From Parvimonas sp015257355 (GTDB lineage Bacteria; Bacillota; Clostridia; Tissierellales; Peptoniphilaceae): a stretch of 64,000 bases of DNA. The stretch's first letter is position 1; each line of letters starts with the position of its first letter. Of the stretch, positions 9,227 to 17,702 are shown piece by piece. The DNA lies in NCBI RefSeq assembly GCF_050262165.1, contig NZ_CP189844.1; one strand, 5' to 3'. The notes beneath the pieces were generated by a model. The model was given only the letters and a program-made list of their open reading frames with translations. It was not told where the DNA came from and made no database searches. The position numbers and the translations under genes are program-made.

Positions 9227-9571
9227 ATGAGTAAATCAAAGAAAAAAGCATTTACATTAATTGAACTATTGGTTGTTATTGCTATACTTGCTATATTAAT
9301 ATTAATAGCAGTTCCAAGGTATAACAATTCTAGAGTAAAAGCAGATAAAACTGCGCATGCAGCTAATGTAAAAGTATTGGAAGTAGCAGGTCTTAGATAC
9401 TTAACAGAAGAAAAAGTTGAATCCGATAAGGATATAACTGATGATTTAGTTGCTAAAAAATATGTTAAAGAAATTCCAAAATTACCTAAGTCAATTAAAG
9501 GAACAGCTTATAAAGTAGAGATCAAAAATGGTGATATTGTAGTAACACCATCAGTTGAAAAAGATGATTAA
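9227..9571 (+). CDS. Type IV pilin-like / ComGC-like major pseudopilin
   Basis: Small secreted prepilin of a type IV pilus or competence pseudopilus. The 114 residues begin with a short Lys-rich leader (MSKSKKKA), then the class III signal FTLIELLVVIAILAILI, with the conserved Glu5 and a single hydrophobic helix. A short globular C-terminal part follows (conserved PKLPKS, GTAYKVE). The start is ATG 9227 behind TAGGAGG at 9211; a TTG at 9221 is too close to the site. The -1 residue at the expected peptidase cut is Ala. It is first of five pilin-like genes and probably the major subunit. No assembly ATPase, membrane platform or prepilin peptidase lies in the window. Confidence 0.85.
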   Translation: MSKSKKKAFTLIELLVVIAILAILILIAVPRYNNSRVKADKTAHAANVKVLEVAGLRYLTEEKVESDKDITDDLVAKKYVKEIPKLPKSIKGTAYKVEIKNGDIVVTPSVEKDD

Positions 9572-9986
9572 GAGAAAGTCATTTACTCTTATTGAATTAA
9601 TCGTCTGTTTAGCAATTATTTCTGTTATGATTTTAGTTATTAGAGTAAGCTTTATTAATAATAAAAAAACAATAGCTTTAGAGGAACTAAAAATTATAGC
9701 AGAAAGTATAGAAAATGCAAAAGTCTTTTCCATAGAAAATAAGAAGATAGTAGTTATTAAAACAAATTCGCATGATAATACTTTTGATATAAAATCTGAA
9801 GGTTATTTTTTTAAAAAAATTTATTGTAAAAATTTAAATATTTTAAATAGTATTCAATTAGACTTTAATAATAGAGGCATACCAAGTGAGGGAAAGACTT
9901 TTAAATTTTCTTATGATAAAGAATTTTATGAAATAAGAGTAAGACCAGTAACCGGATTTATAAATGTGATAATAAATGAAAAATAA
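9564..9986 (+). CDS. GspH-like minor pseudopilin
   Basis: Second prepilin-like protein, 140 residues. The N-terminus MIKRKS then FTLIELIVCLAIISVMIL is a class III signal helix with Glu5. The body ends in the GspH-like pattern KTFKFSYDKEFYEIRVRPVTGFI, a strand pair often seen as the closing beta-hairpin of GspH/ComGD proteins. ATG 9564 overlaps the upstream stop (ATGATTAA), so it is translationally coupled and lacks its own strong ribosome site. The -1 residue at the cleavage site is Ser instead of Gly. Likely part of the tip complex that initiates pilus assembly (family knowledge). Confidence 0.75.
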   Translation: MIKRKSFTLIELIVCLAIISVMILVIRVSFINNKKTIALEELKIIAESIENAKVFSIENKKIVVIKTNSHDNTFDIKSEGYFFKKIYCKNLNILNSIQLDFNNRGIPSEGKTFKFSYDKEFYEIRVRPVTGFINVIINEK

Positions 9987-10272
9987 AAATTTTAGAATAA
10001 AGTCATTTACAATGATAGAATGTATATTTGCGATTTTTATATTGTCAATAATTAGTATTTATATAATTTCTGGTATTAATACTTTTTTACATATACAAAA
10101 AGAAAATATTAAGAATATCAATAAATTAACAGAAGTAGAAAATACTGTAGTTATTATAAAAAATAATATAAAAAGAAATTTAGAAATATTAAATGATGTA
10201 GATTTAAATAAATTTGAAATTAAAATTTTTGATTTAGGCGAGATATATAATATAAAAAAATTAATTACATAG
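9976..10272 (+). CDS. GspI-like minor pseudopilin
   Basis: Third prepilin-like protein, 98 residues, starting inside the 3' end of the previous gene. The leader MKNKNFRIKS is followed by FTMIECIFAIFILSIISIYI, the typical Met/Glu signal helix of GspI/PilV-like subunits. The C-terminal part is short, Asn/Lys-rich and poorly conserved. Its place between an H-like and a J-like gene supports the GspI call. The -1 residue is Ser. Confidence 0.65.
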   Translation: MKNKNFRIKSFTMIECIFAIFILSIISIYIISGINTFLHIQKENIKNINKLTEVENTVVIIKNNIKRNLEILNDVDLNKFEIKIFDLGEIYNIKKLIT

Positions 10273-10290
10273 ATGACATGGAGAAAATAT

Positions 10291-10833
10291 ATGAAATATA
10301 TATATCAAAATAAAACTAAGTCTTTTACATTATTAGAGCTTTTAATAACAATTGCAGTTTCTAGTATTATTATATTGTGTTGTATATATATTTTTTTTTG
10401 GAACTTATTTTGCTAATTTAAATCAACGAAAAAATTTTTCAAAATTAGAGCAGATTAACTATTCAATGGAATATATGGAAAATGAGATTAGTGATTCAGT
10501 TTTAACAAAAATTTCTTCGGATAGTATTAAATTAAAAAAATATAGATATAGTTCTTATTTAAGTGAAAAAGCATCAAATACTATTACAAAAGTAAATGAT
10601 ATTGAATATAAAAAAAAAAAAGTTGGAATAAATATGAAATAAGAAGAATATCTAAAGATACTTTAAATTCTATTAATTATGGTAATAATTTACTGATTAA
10701 GGATTTAGATTTTTTTAACGTGGAATATTTTGAGGATTACTTGGTTTTAAGATATTCATTTAACGACAAAGAATATATTAAGTATATTTTACTAAAAAAT
10801 AAAAAATATGATTATATAAGTGGAGAAAATTAA
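10291..10833 (+). CDS. GspJ-like minor pseudopilin, frameshifted twice
   Basis: Fourth prepilin-like gene, with ATG 10291 behind GGAG. The N-terminus MKYIYQNKTKS then FTLLELLITIAVSSIIIL is a class III signal helix. The frame breaks at a T9 run (10391-10399), continues in another frame as GTYFANLNQRKNFSKLEQIN through YLSEKASNTIT, and at an A12 run (10610-10621) returns to the first frame as SWNKYEIRRISKDTLNSINY, ending at the TAA at 10831 just before the next start. The joined protein would be about 180 residues, a reasonable GspJ/ComGF size. The two shifts compensate each other. Either sequence error or genuine slippage/phase variation. Confidence 0.7.
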
Positions 10834-10834
10834 T

Positions 10835-11982
10835 ATGAAATTTAAATCTTATATTATGCCTATAGTACTATTAATTTTTTCATTGGTAATGATATTCTTT
10901 TTATCAATATATCATAGAACAATTAGTTCATATAACAAAAATAATTCAAAAGAAAAATTGGTTATTAATAAGTTTAAAAATTTAAGCATGGAAGATATTT
11001 TAAGTACTAAAGCAACATTAAATTTTATAAATAATAAAATTAATAATAGAGAAAATTTTAGTATTAATATTAATCTAGATGAACTCTTAAAAGTAAATAA
11101 TATAAATGATATAGATAATTTTTTTTTGAGAATTATCATATAACTTTAAATAGTAATAAGATAAAGAAAAAGATAAACTTTTATGATAATCAAAAAACAT
11201 CACATTCATATTATGTTCGTCAATATGAAATTTTTTTTGAAGTAAGATTTGATAATCAATTAGTTGAATATAGAATAGTAGATTTAAATAGGATTGAAAA
11301 TTATTTATTCGATACACAAATTAAAAATTATATTGAAGGACGAAAGAAAAATCTTAATGATAACTATTATATTGCATTAAATAATAATACATCTAAGTTA
11401 TACGAACGAATTTTTTCTAACGAAATTCAAGTTAACTTTACTAAAGATTTACGTATTTACAATTATAATGATAAAATTTATATAATATATGATGAACAGT
11501 ACAAAAAATTGTTGAATAGTTATTTTAGTAGTAAAGGATTTGAAATGATAAATTTGGATATTAATTTATCCGATATTGAAGAATTTATTAAAAATAATAA
11601 CTTAAAGAATTGCTCAAAAAATAATTTTATTGAATCATATCTTTTAGAAAATTCAGAATATATTAAAAATTCTATTAATATTGATATTAATAATAAATTA
11701 TATTTAGATTTTGACAAAAATGTTGAAATATATTGTAATATAAAATTAGATCAAAATGATGAAATAGTTGTAACTAATAAGGTTCCAAAAGTATATGGTA
11801 TATTAGTAAATAATACTAAAATAAACGATATTAAAATAGATTTTGAAGGTATTTTATTCTCTAAAAATAAGTTAAATAGTAAATACAAATTTTCTCCAGA
11901 AATTTTGGATATTACAGCTAGATTTATTAAAATTAGTAATAATTTTTATTTAGAAAAAATAGATAATAATGATATAAAGTAG
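10835..11982 (+). CDS. GspK/PilX-like membrane-anchored pilus protein, frameshifted
   Basis: Fifth gene of the operon; ATG 10835 follows GGAG at 10822. One N-terminal membrane helix (SYIMPIVLLIFSLVMIFFL) precedes a long Asn/Ile/Lys-rich extracellular part. The first frame ends soon after a T9 run (11119-11127). Adding one T lets translation run on through ENYHITLNSNKIKKKINFYD into the frame that ends at 11982, giving about 382 residues. Position after H-, I- and J-like genes and the lone membrane helix suggest the K-type (PilX-like) minor component. Sequence similarity is too weak to be sure of the family. Confidence 0.5.
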
Positions 11983-11983
11983 T

Positions 11984-12012
11984 TTGATTAAAATTAATAA
12001 ATTTGATATACT
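11984..12012 (+). promoter_or_regulatory. Promoter of the dut-ftsK-pgsA-recA operon
   Basis: TTGATT (11984-11989), 17-base spacer, TATACT (12007-12012), with GGAGGGG and a TTG start downstream. Confidence 0.7.
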
Positions 12013-12050
12013 ATATCTGTTAAAATGAATTTTTTTGGAGGGGAATTTAA

Positions 12051-12482
12051 TTGGAAATTAAAATAATAAATAGAAGCAAAAATGAAAACCCATCTTATGC
12101 AACAGAAGGAGCTTCTGGGTTTGATTTAAGAGCAAATTTAGATGAAGATTTAATAGTTAAACCTTTAGAAAGAGTAGCAGTTCCAACAGGATTGTTCCTT
12201 GAAATACCAGTTGGTTATGAAGGACAAATTAGGGCTAGAAGTGGAATGAGTTTAAAACATGGTATAACTATGGCTAATGGTGTTGGTACTATAGATAGTG
12301 ACTATAGAGGAGAAATCAAGGTTTTAATTGTAAATATTTCAGATAAAGAATATACTATTAAAAATAATGATAGAATTGCTCAAATGATTATTGCAAAATA
12401 TGAGAGAGCTGACTTTAAACTTGTAGAAGAATTATCTGATACATCTAGAGATAAAGGTGGATTTGGACATACAGGATACTAA
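12051..12482 (+). CDS. dut: dUTP diphosphatase
   Basis: Hydrolyses dUTP to dUMP, keeping uracil out of DNA and feeding thymidylate synthesis. At 143 residues it shows all trimeric dUTPase motifs: ASGFDLRA (motif 1), RSGMSLKHGI (motif 2), GVGTIDSDYRGEI (motif 3 with the catalytic Asp), DRIAQMII (motif 4) and the C-terminal Gly-rich GGFGHTGY (motif 5). Start is TTG at 12051 behind GGAGGGG at 12037, a strong site that makes up for the weak start codon. First gene of a four-gene unit. Confidence 0.95.
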   Translation: MEIKIINRSKNENPSYATEGASGFDLRANLDEDLIVKPLERVAVPTGLFLEIPVGYEGQIRARSGMSLKHGITMANGVGTIDSDYRGEIKVLIVNISDKEYTIKNNDRIAQMIIAKYERADFKLVEELSDTSRDKGGFGHTGY

Positions 12483-12493
12483 AAGGGGAGTAA

Positions 12494-14827
12494 ATGAATA
12501 ATAAAAGAAAAACAAGATCAAAAACAAAAAAAACAAATCTAAATAAAGATAAAGTATTATATAGAAATACGATTTTAGGATTGCTTTTATTAAATACTTT
12601 TTTTATTATATTTTCTATTTTTTCTAATACTGGTTTCTTAGGTAACATTATAAAAAATGTATTTCAAAAACTTTTTGGAGGTACATATATTATATTTCTA
12701 ATAATTATGGAAATAATTTATACAGTTGTTATTCTTGGTAAATTAAATAAAAAAAACAAGAACCGTAGTATAATGGGATTACTTGTCTTTTTTAATTATA
12801 TGGGTTTAGTTGACTTATCTAATAACACTTCAAATAATTTATCGATTAAATTTTCTATTGCTCAAAGTACTGCTCCAAAAGGTAGTGGTTATTTAGGGGC
12901 TATTTTAGGATATTTTTATAATATAATGATTGGAACAATAGGATTATACGTATTTACATTTATGATAGCATTATTCTTAATACTATCATTTTTAGATATA
13001 ACTTTTATAGATTTTTTGAAAATTTTAAAAATTAATATTATAAAATTATATAATACAATACATGAAAGATATTTAAGTTATAAAGAAAGAAAAGCTCAAA
13101 ATAATAGTTTAAATGAATTAAAAAATGAGGAAAATATGGTAATCGTCGACAGTGTAAATGATATGGAACAAAGGGAAATAATTGTGTCAGATCATAATAA
13201 TGGACTATCGATCGAAAATGACGTTGAAATTGAAGAACTTGAAAAAGATAATTTGCTAGATAGTTTTAATTTATTTCCTGATGATAATGAATTAAATAAA
13301 GAAAGAAAAGACAAAGAAAATAAAATAAATACAGAAACTATAGATATAAAAATGGATACTTCTGAAGGTAAAAAAATAGAATATAAAATTCCATCTTTAA
13401 ATTTACTAAAAGGTAGTAAAAATAAAGAAACAGAATCTGAATTAACTTTAAAGGATAGAGCCAGAAAGATAGAAACAACATTAAAAAGTTTTGGTGTTGG
13501 AGCTAAAGTTGTAAGAATTAATAAGGGGCCAACTGTAACATGCTTTGAATTACAACCAGATATGGGAGTTAAGGTTAATAAAATTGTTAATTTGGCAGAT
13601 GATTTATCTTTAGCCTTAGCATCTTCAGATATAAGAATAGAAGCTCCGATTCCAGGTAAATCTGCTATAGGAATAGAAGTAGCAAATACATTAAAAGAAA
13701 ATGTATCTTTAAAGGAAATTTTATCATCAAAAGAGTATCAAAATTCTACTTCTAAGATGCCAATGGCTTTAGGTAAGACAATTTCCGGTGATATTATAGT
13801 TTCATCTATTGATAAAATGCCACATATGTTAATTGCTGGAGCAACAGGTTCAGGAAAATCAGTTTGTATAAATACATTGATAATGAGCATATTATATAAA
13901 TCATCTCCTGAAGATGTAAAAATGATACTAATCGATCCTAAAGTTGTTGAACTAAAAATATATAATAATATTCCACATCTTGCTATACCAGTTGTTACTG
14001 ATTCTAAAAAAGCGAGTGCAGCATTAAATTGGGCTGTTAGAGAAATGGAAAGACGATATTCACTATTCTCTGATAATCAAGTTAGAGACATCAATGGATA
14101 TAATGAAAAACAGAAAAATGATAAATTGGAAAAATTACCATATTTAGTTATAATTATAGATGAATTATCAGATTTAATGATGGTAAGTGCTAATGAAGTT
14201 GAATCACATATATGCAGGCTAGCTCAAATGGCAAGAGCTTGTGGTATCCATTTAATCGTAGCAACTCAAAGACCATCTGTAGATGTTATAACAGGAACAA
14301 TTAAAGCTAATATACCATCAAGAATTTCTTTCCAAGTTTCTTCTCAAATTGACTCAAGAACAATATTAGATGCATCTGGTGCTGAAACATTACTTGGTAG
14401 AGGAGATATGCTATTTAATCCATCGGGAGTTTCAAAACCTATTAGAATTCAAGGATGTTTTGTTTCTGATAGTGAAGTTGAAGCAGTAGTAAATAATATT
14501 AAAGAACAAAGTAATGATGTCATTTATGATGAAGAAATAATTAGAAATATTGAATCTGAAGTATCTAATTTAGATAATTCTGAAGATGATGATGTAGATG
14601 ATTTATTTTATGATGCGGTAAAAATTGTTTTAGAGGAAAATTCAGCTTCAATATCCCTACTTCAACGTAAGATGAAAATTGGATATGCTAGAGCGGGTAG
14701 AATAATTGATGAGATGGAAAGTAGAATGATAGTAGGTAAGCAGGAAGGTAGTAAACCTAGAAAAATATTAGTTGGGTATGATTACTTAGAAATGAAGAAA
14801 GGGGATACTAATGAATATAGCAAATAA
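12494..14827 (+). CDS. ftsK: FtsK/SpoIIIE-family DNA translocase
   Basis: Septum-located motor that pumps chromosomal DNA during division or sporulation-like segregation. 777 residues: a basic N-terminus, a membrane domain of about four helices (residues 20-175), an acidic Asn/Glu-rich linker (about 195-310), then the RecA-like motor with Walker A GATGSGKS and Walker B YLVIIIDELSD, and a C-terminal winged-helix gamma domain that reads orienting sequences (SASISLLQRKMKIGYARAGR). The end overlaps pgsA by 17 bases. Whether it acts as FtsK or SpoIIIE cannot be told from sequence. Confidence 0.93.
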   Translation: MNNKRKTRSKTKKTNLNKDKVLYRNTILGLLLLNTFFIIFSIFSNTGFLGNIIKNVFQKLFGGTYIIFLIIMEIIYTVVILGKLNKKNKNRSIMGLLVFFNYMGLVDLSNNTSNNLSIKFSIAQSTAPKGSGYLGAILGYFYNIMIGTIGLYVFTFMIALFLILSFLDITFIDFLKILKINIIKLYNTIHERYLSYKERKAQNNSLNELKNEENMVIVDSVNDMEQREIIVSDHNNGLSIENDVEIEELEKDNLLDSFNLFPDDNELNKERKDKENKINTETIDIKMDTSEGKKIEYKIPSLNLLKGSKNKETESELTLKDRARKIETTLKSFGVGAKVVRINKGPTVTCFELQPDMGVKVNKIVNLADDLSLALASSDIRIEAPIPGKSAIGIEVANTLKENVSLKEILSSKEYQNSTSKMPMALGKTISGDIIVSSIDKMPHMLIAGATGSGKSVCINTLIMSILYKSSPEDVKMILIDPKVVELKIYNNIPHLAIPVVTDSKKASAALNWAVREMERRYSLFSDNQVRDINGYNEKQKNDKLEKLPYLVIIIDELSDLMMVSANEVESHICRLAQMARACGIHLIVATQRPSVDVITGTIKANIPSRISFQVSSQIDSRTILDASGAETLLGRGDMLFNPSGVSKPIRIQGCFVSDSEVEAVVNNIKEQSNDVIYDEEIIRNIESEVSNLDNSEDDDVDDLFYDAVKIVLEENSASISLLQRKMKIGYARAGRIIDEMESRMIVGKQEGSKPRKILVGYDYLEMKKGDTNEYSK

Positions 14828-15353
14828 ATTAACTTTGTTTAGAATTTTTTTAGTACCAATTTTTATTATGAGTTTACTGATTTTAGGAATTGATAATATA
14901 TTAGGTTTTTTAATTTTTATTATAGCATCAATAACAGATATGTTGGATGGATATTTAGCTAGAAGTAGAAATTTGGTTACAACATTTGGAAAATTTATGG
15001 ATCCGCTTGCAGACAAAATTCTTGCTTGCTCAGCATTAGTAATGCTTGTTCAGTTCGGGAAAGTTGAAGCTTGGATGGTTTGTATTGTTTTAGCTAGAGA
15101 ATTTATAATATCAGGTTTTAGATTAATTGCAGCAACTAATGGAATTGTAATATCGGCTAGTATTTATGGAAAAATAAAAACTATAACTCAACTTTTTGCA
15201 ATTAGTTTTATACTTCTAAACTCAACGAATTTTATTAAGATTCCAATGAATATTGATAAGATATTGTGGTATATATCAGTTGTATTCACAGTTATGTCTG
15301 CGATAGATTACATTTGGAAAAATTTGAAAGTTTTAGATTTAAAAAATATATAA
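14811..15353 (+). CDS. pgsA: CDP-diacylglycerol--glycerol-3-phosphate 3-phosphatidyltransferase
   Basis: Membrane enzyme making phosphatidylglycerophosphate, the committed step to phosphatidylglycerol. 180 residues with several membrane helices. The CDP-alcohol phosphotransferase signature DGx2ARx8Gx3Dx3D is fully present (DGYLAR ... GKFMDPLAD). The start ATG 14811 lies inside the ftsK 3' end, so the two are coupled; recA begins 15 bases after the stop. The pgsA-recA adjacency is standard for Firmicutes. Confidence 0.93.
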   Translation: MNIANKLTLFRIFLVPIFIMSLLILGIDNILGFLIFIIASITDMLDGYLARSRNLVTTFGKFMDPLADKILACSALVMLVQFGKVEAWMVCIVLAREFIISGFRLIAATNGIVISASIYGKIKTITQLFAISFILLNSTNFIKIPMNIDKILWYISVVFTVMSAIDYIWKNLKVLDLKNI

Positions 15354-15367
15354 TTTAGGAGGAAATA

Positions 15368-16510
15368 ATGGCTATAAAGAAAACAGATAAATTCGAAAGA
15401 ATAGAAGATAAAGATGAAAGAAAAAAAGCTTTATCAATAGCACTTGAAAAAATTGAAAAAGATTTTGGTAAAGGAATAATTATGAGAATGGGTGATGCAC
15501 CAAAATTAAATGTTGAATCAATTAGTACAGGCGCTATGAATTTAGATATTGCATTAGGGATTGGAGGAATTCCTAAAGGAAGAATTGTAGAAATATATGG
15601 ACCAGAATCATCTGGTAAGACAACTTTAACATTACATATAATTGCTGAAGCTCAAAAATCAGGTGGAGTTGCAGCATTTATTGATGCTGAACACGCTCTT
15701 GATCCAGAATATGCAAGAAAATTAGGTGTAGATGTTGATAATTTACTTATTTCTCAACCTGATACAGGAGAACAAGCTTTAGCTATAGTAGAAGCATTAG
15801 TTAGAAGTTCTGGAATTGATTTAGTAATTGTTGACTCTGTAGCTGCACTTGTTCCTAGAGCAGAAATAGAAGGTAATATGGGAGATTCTCATATGGGTTT
15901 ACATGCTAGACTAATGAGTCAAGCATTAAGAAAATTAGCTGGTATTATTTCAAAATCAAATACTACAGTTGTATTTATAAACCAATTAAGATCAAATATA
16001 TCTACTAATCCTTATGCTGGTGGTGGTCCTGCTGAAACTACAACTGGTGGTAGAGCTTTAAAATTCTATGCAAGTGTTAGAATTGATATAAGACGTGCTG
16101 AACAATTAAAACAAGGTGATGGAGAACCTTATGGTGCAAAAACAAAAGTAAAAGTAGTAAAAAATAAAATGGCTCCACCATTTAAAACATGTGAATTTGA
16201 TATAATATTTGGAGAAGGTATCTCTAAATTAGGAATTATAGTAGATATGGCATCAGATAAAAATATAATTAAAAAATCTGGTGCATGGTATAGTTGTGGA
16301 GATCTTAAATTAGGTCAAGGAAAAGAAAAAGCTAAAGTTTATTTAGAAGAACATCCAGCTTTTCTTGAAGAAATCAAAGAAAAAATTTATGCTGCATATG
16401 CTATAGATTATGAAAAGAAAGATGTTCCTGATGAAGTAGAAGTTTCTTCATTTGAAGAAGATATAGAAAATTCAGAAGAATTACTATTAGATGATTTAAT
16501 AATAGAATAA
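15368..16510 (+). CDS. recA: Recombinase A
   Basis: DNA strand-exchange protein and SOS coprotease. 380 residues; Walker A GPESSGKTTL, Walker B LVIVDSVAAL, L1 region (GDSHMGLHARLMSQALRKL), L2 region following NQLRSNI, and an acidic C-terminal tail (SFEEDIENSEELLLDD). ATG 15368 sits behind TAGGAGG. No SOS-box-like operator is obvious directly upstream because the gene is internal to an operon; induction would have to act at the dut promoter or at an internal one. A terminator follows. Confidence 0.97.
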   Translation: MAIKKTDKFERIEDKDERKKALSIALEKIEKDFGKGIIMRMGDAPKLNVESISTGAMNLDIALGIGGIPKGRIVEIYGPESSGKTTLTLHIIAEAQKSGGVAAFIDAEHALDPEYARKLGVDVDNLLISQPDTGEQALAIVEALVRSSGIDLVIVDSVAALVPRAEIEGNMGDSHMGLHARLMSQALRKLAGIISKSNTTVVFINQLRSNISTNPYAGGGPAETTTGGRALKFYASVRIDIRRAEQLKQGDGEPYGAKTKVKVVKNKMAPPFKTCEFDIIFGEGISKLGIIVDMASDKNIIKKSGAWYSCGDLKLGQGKEKAKVYLEEHPAFLEEIKEKIYAAYAIDYEKKDVPDEVEVSSFEEDIENSEELLLDDLIIE

Positions 16511-16520
16511 TATTTTTTAA

Positions 16521-16546
16521 AAGATGAGTAACAAACTCATCTTTTT
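16521..16546 (+). terminator. Rho-independent terminator after recA
   Basis: Stem AGATGAGT/ACTCATCT with a five-base loop, followed by T6. Confidence 0.88.
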
Positions 16547-16580
16547 TATTGTATATTAAGATGATTTTTATTTCTTATTA

Positions 16581-16589
16581 TGATATAAT
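16581..16589 (+). promoter_or_regulatory. Extended -10 promoter for the DUF1015 gene
   Basis: TGATATAAT (16581-16589) is a TGn-extended -10; the -35 region is weak. It is the only promoter-like signal between the recA terminator and the next gene. Confidence 0.5.
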
Positions 16590-16645
16590 AAATATAGTTT
16601 TGTACTTATTAAAAAATTATTAAATAGAATAACTGAGGAGGTTTT

Positions 16646-17689
16646 ATGAAGATTAAATTATTAAAAGATAGTTTTATTAATATTTCTAATAATATATATG
16701 ACTCAGATTTTATTAGTATGACAAAAATTAAGGAAGATAAAATAAGTTTTGATGAGAGTACTTTGTTTTTATCAAAAAGAAGTAAAGATAAACTGAATTC
16801 TCAACCAATAGAAAGAAATAATGAGTGTATATATATTTTTAAATATTTTAATTCATATGGAATTTTGGCTGATTTACCAATTGAAGAATACACTTCTGAA
16901 AAAATCAAATGTCATGAACTAGTATTACCTGATATTATTCAAGGAATGATTGCGAATTATCATGAATATAATTCAGAAACAGCTCCTGTTTTTATTGTTC
17001 ATAAAGAAGAAATTGACTATAAAAAAATACTAAATAATAAAAAATATAAAAGAGAGTATCATTTTGAAAATATTGATTTATATGCTTATTATAATGATGA
17101 AGCTAGAGAGATATTAGATAAATTTTCAAAAATAGATCAGATGTACGTTGCAGACGGACATCATAGATTATATGCCTCATCTATGCTAAAAAATAAGGCA
17201 AGTGTTTTATCATGTTTTTTAGGGTTTTCACAAGTTAAAATTTCTCCTATCCATAGAATGATCAAAAATATGGACGCTACTTCTTTTGAAAAAGCAAAAC
17301 AATTTATGGGTACATTTTTAGAAGTTTATGATGATGAAGAATTAAAAAAAGGATTCGTTAGGATATCCTATCAAAGAGATTCTTTTTTAGTAAAGTTAAA
17401 AGATACAGAAAATGATTTATTCTGGAATAATGATGTCTATAGAATGAATACACAAATAATATCAACAGCATTTAGAATACTTAATTTTTCAAACGTTGAA
17501 TATATAGGTGATGATGATTTAAAATTTGTTAAAAAAAACTTAACTAATAGTGATGTGCTTATAGAGTTATATCCTATGGATGCTGATGAGTTTATGAAGC
17601 TTGCCGATGAAGTATGCATACTACCGCCAAAATCTACATTTTTTATTCCAAAATTTCCTTCATTTTTAGTTTTTAAGAAATATAAATAA
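16646..17689 (+). CDS. DUF1015 family protein with DGHHR motif (possible serine-kinase-like)
   Basis: 347-residue cytosolic protein of the DUF1015 family. Diagnostic pieces: the central VADGHHRLYASSML segment and the C-terminal CILPPKSTFFIPKFPS. The DGHHR motif recalls the ParB/sulfiredoxin-like fold of free-serine kinases (SerK, SbnI), and in other Firmicutes DUF1015 genes often sit by serine-biosynthesis genes; a kinase role here is inference. ATG 16646 follows GAGGAGG. The gene ends 13 bases before a nucleotidyltransferase-aminotransferase fusion, so both products probably serve one small-molecule pathway. Confidence 0.8.
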   Translation: MKIKLLKDSFINISNNIYDSDFISMTKIKEDKISFDESTLFLSKRSKDKLNSQPIERNNECIYIFKYFNSYGILADLPIEEYTSEKIKCHELVLPDIIQGMIANYHEYNSETAPVFIVHKEEIDYKKILNNKKYKREYHFENIDLYAYYNDEAREILDKFSKIDQMYVADGHHRLYASSMLKNKASVLSCFLGFSQVKISPIHRMIKNMDATSFEKAKQFMGTFLEVYDDEELKKGFVRISYQRDSFLVKLKDTENDLFWNNDVYRMNTQIISTAFRILNFSNVEYIGDDDLKFVKKNLTNSDVLIELYPMDADEFMKLADEVCILPPKSTFFIPKFPSFLVFKKYK

Positions 17690-17702
17690 GCGAGGTGTAT
17701 AA

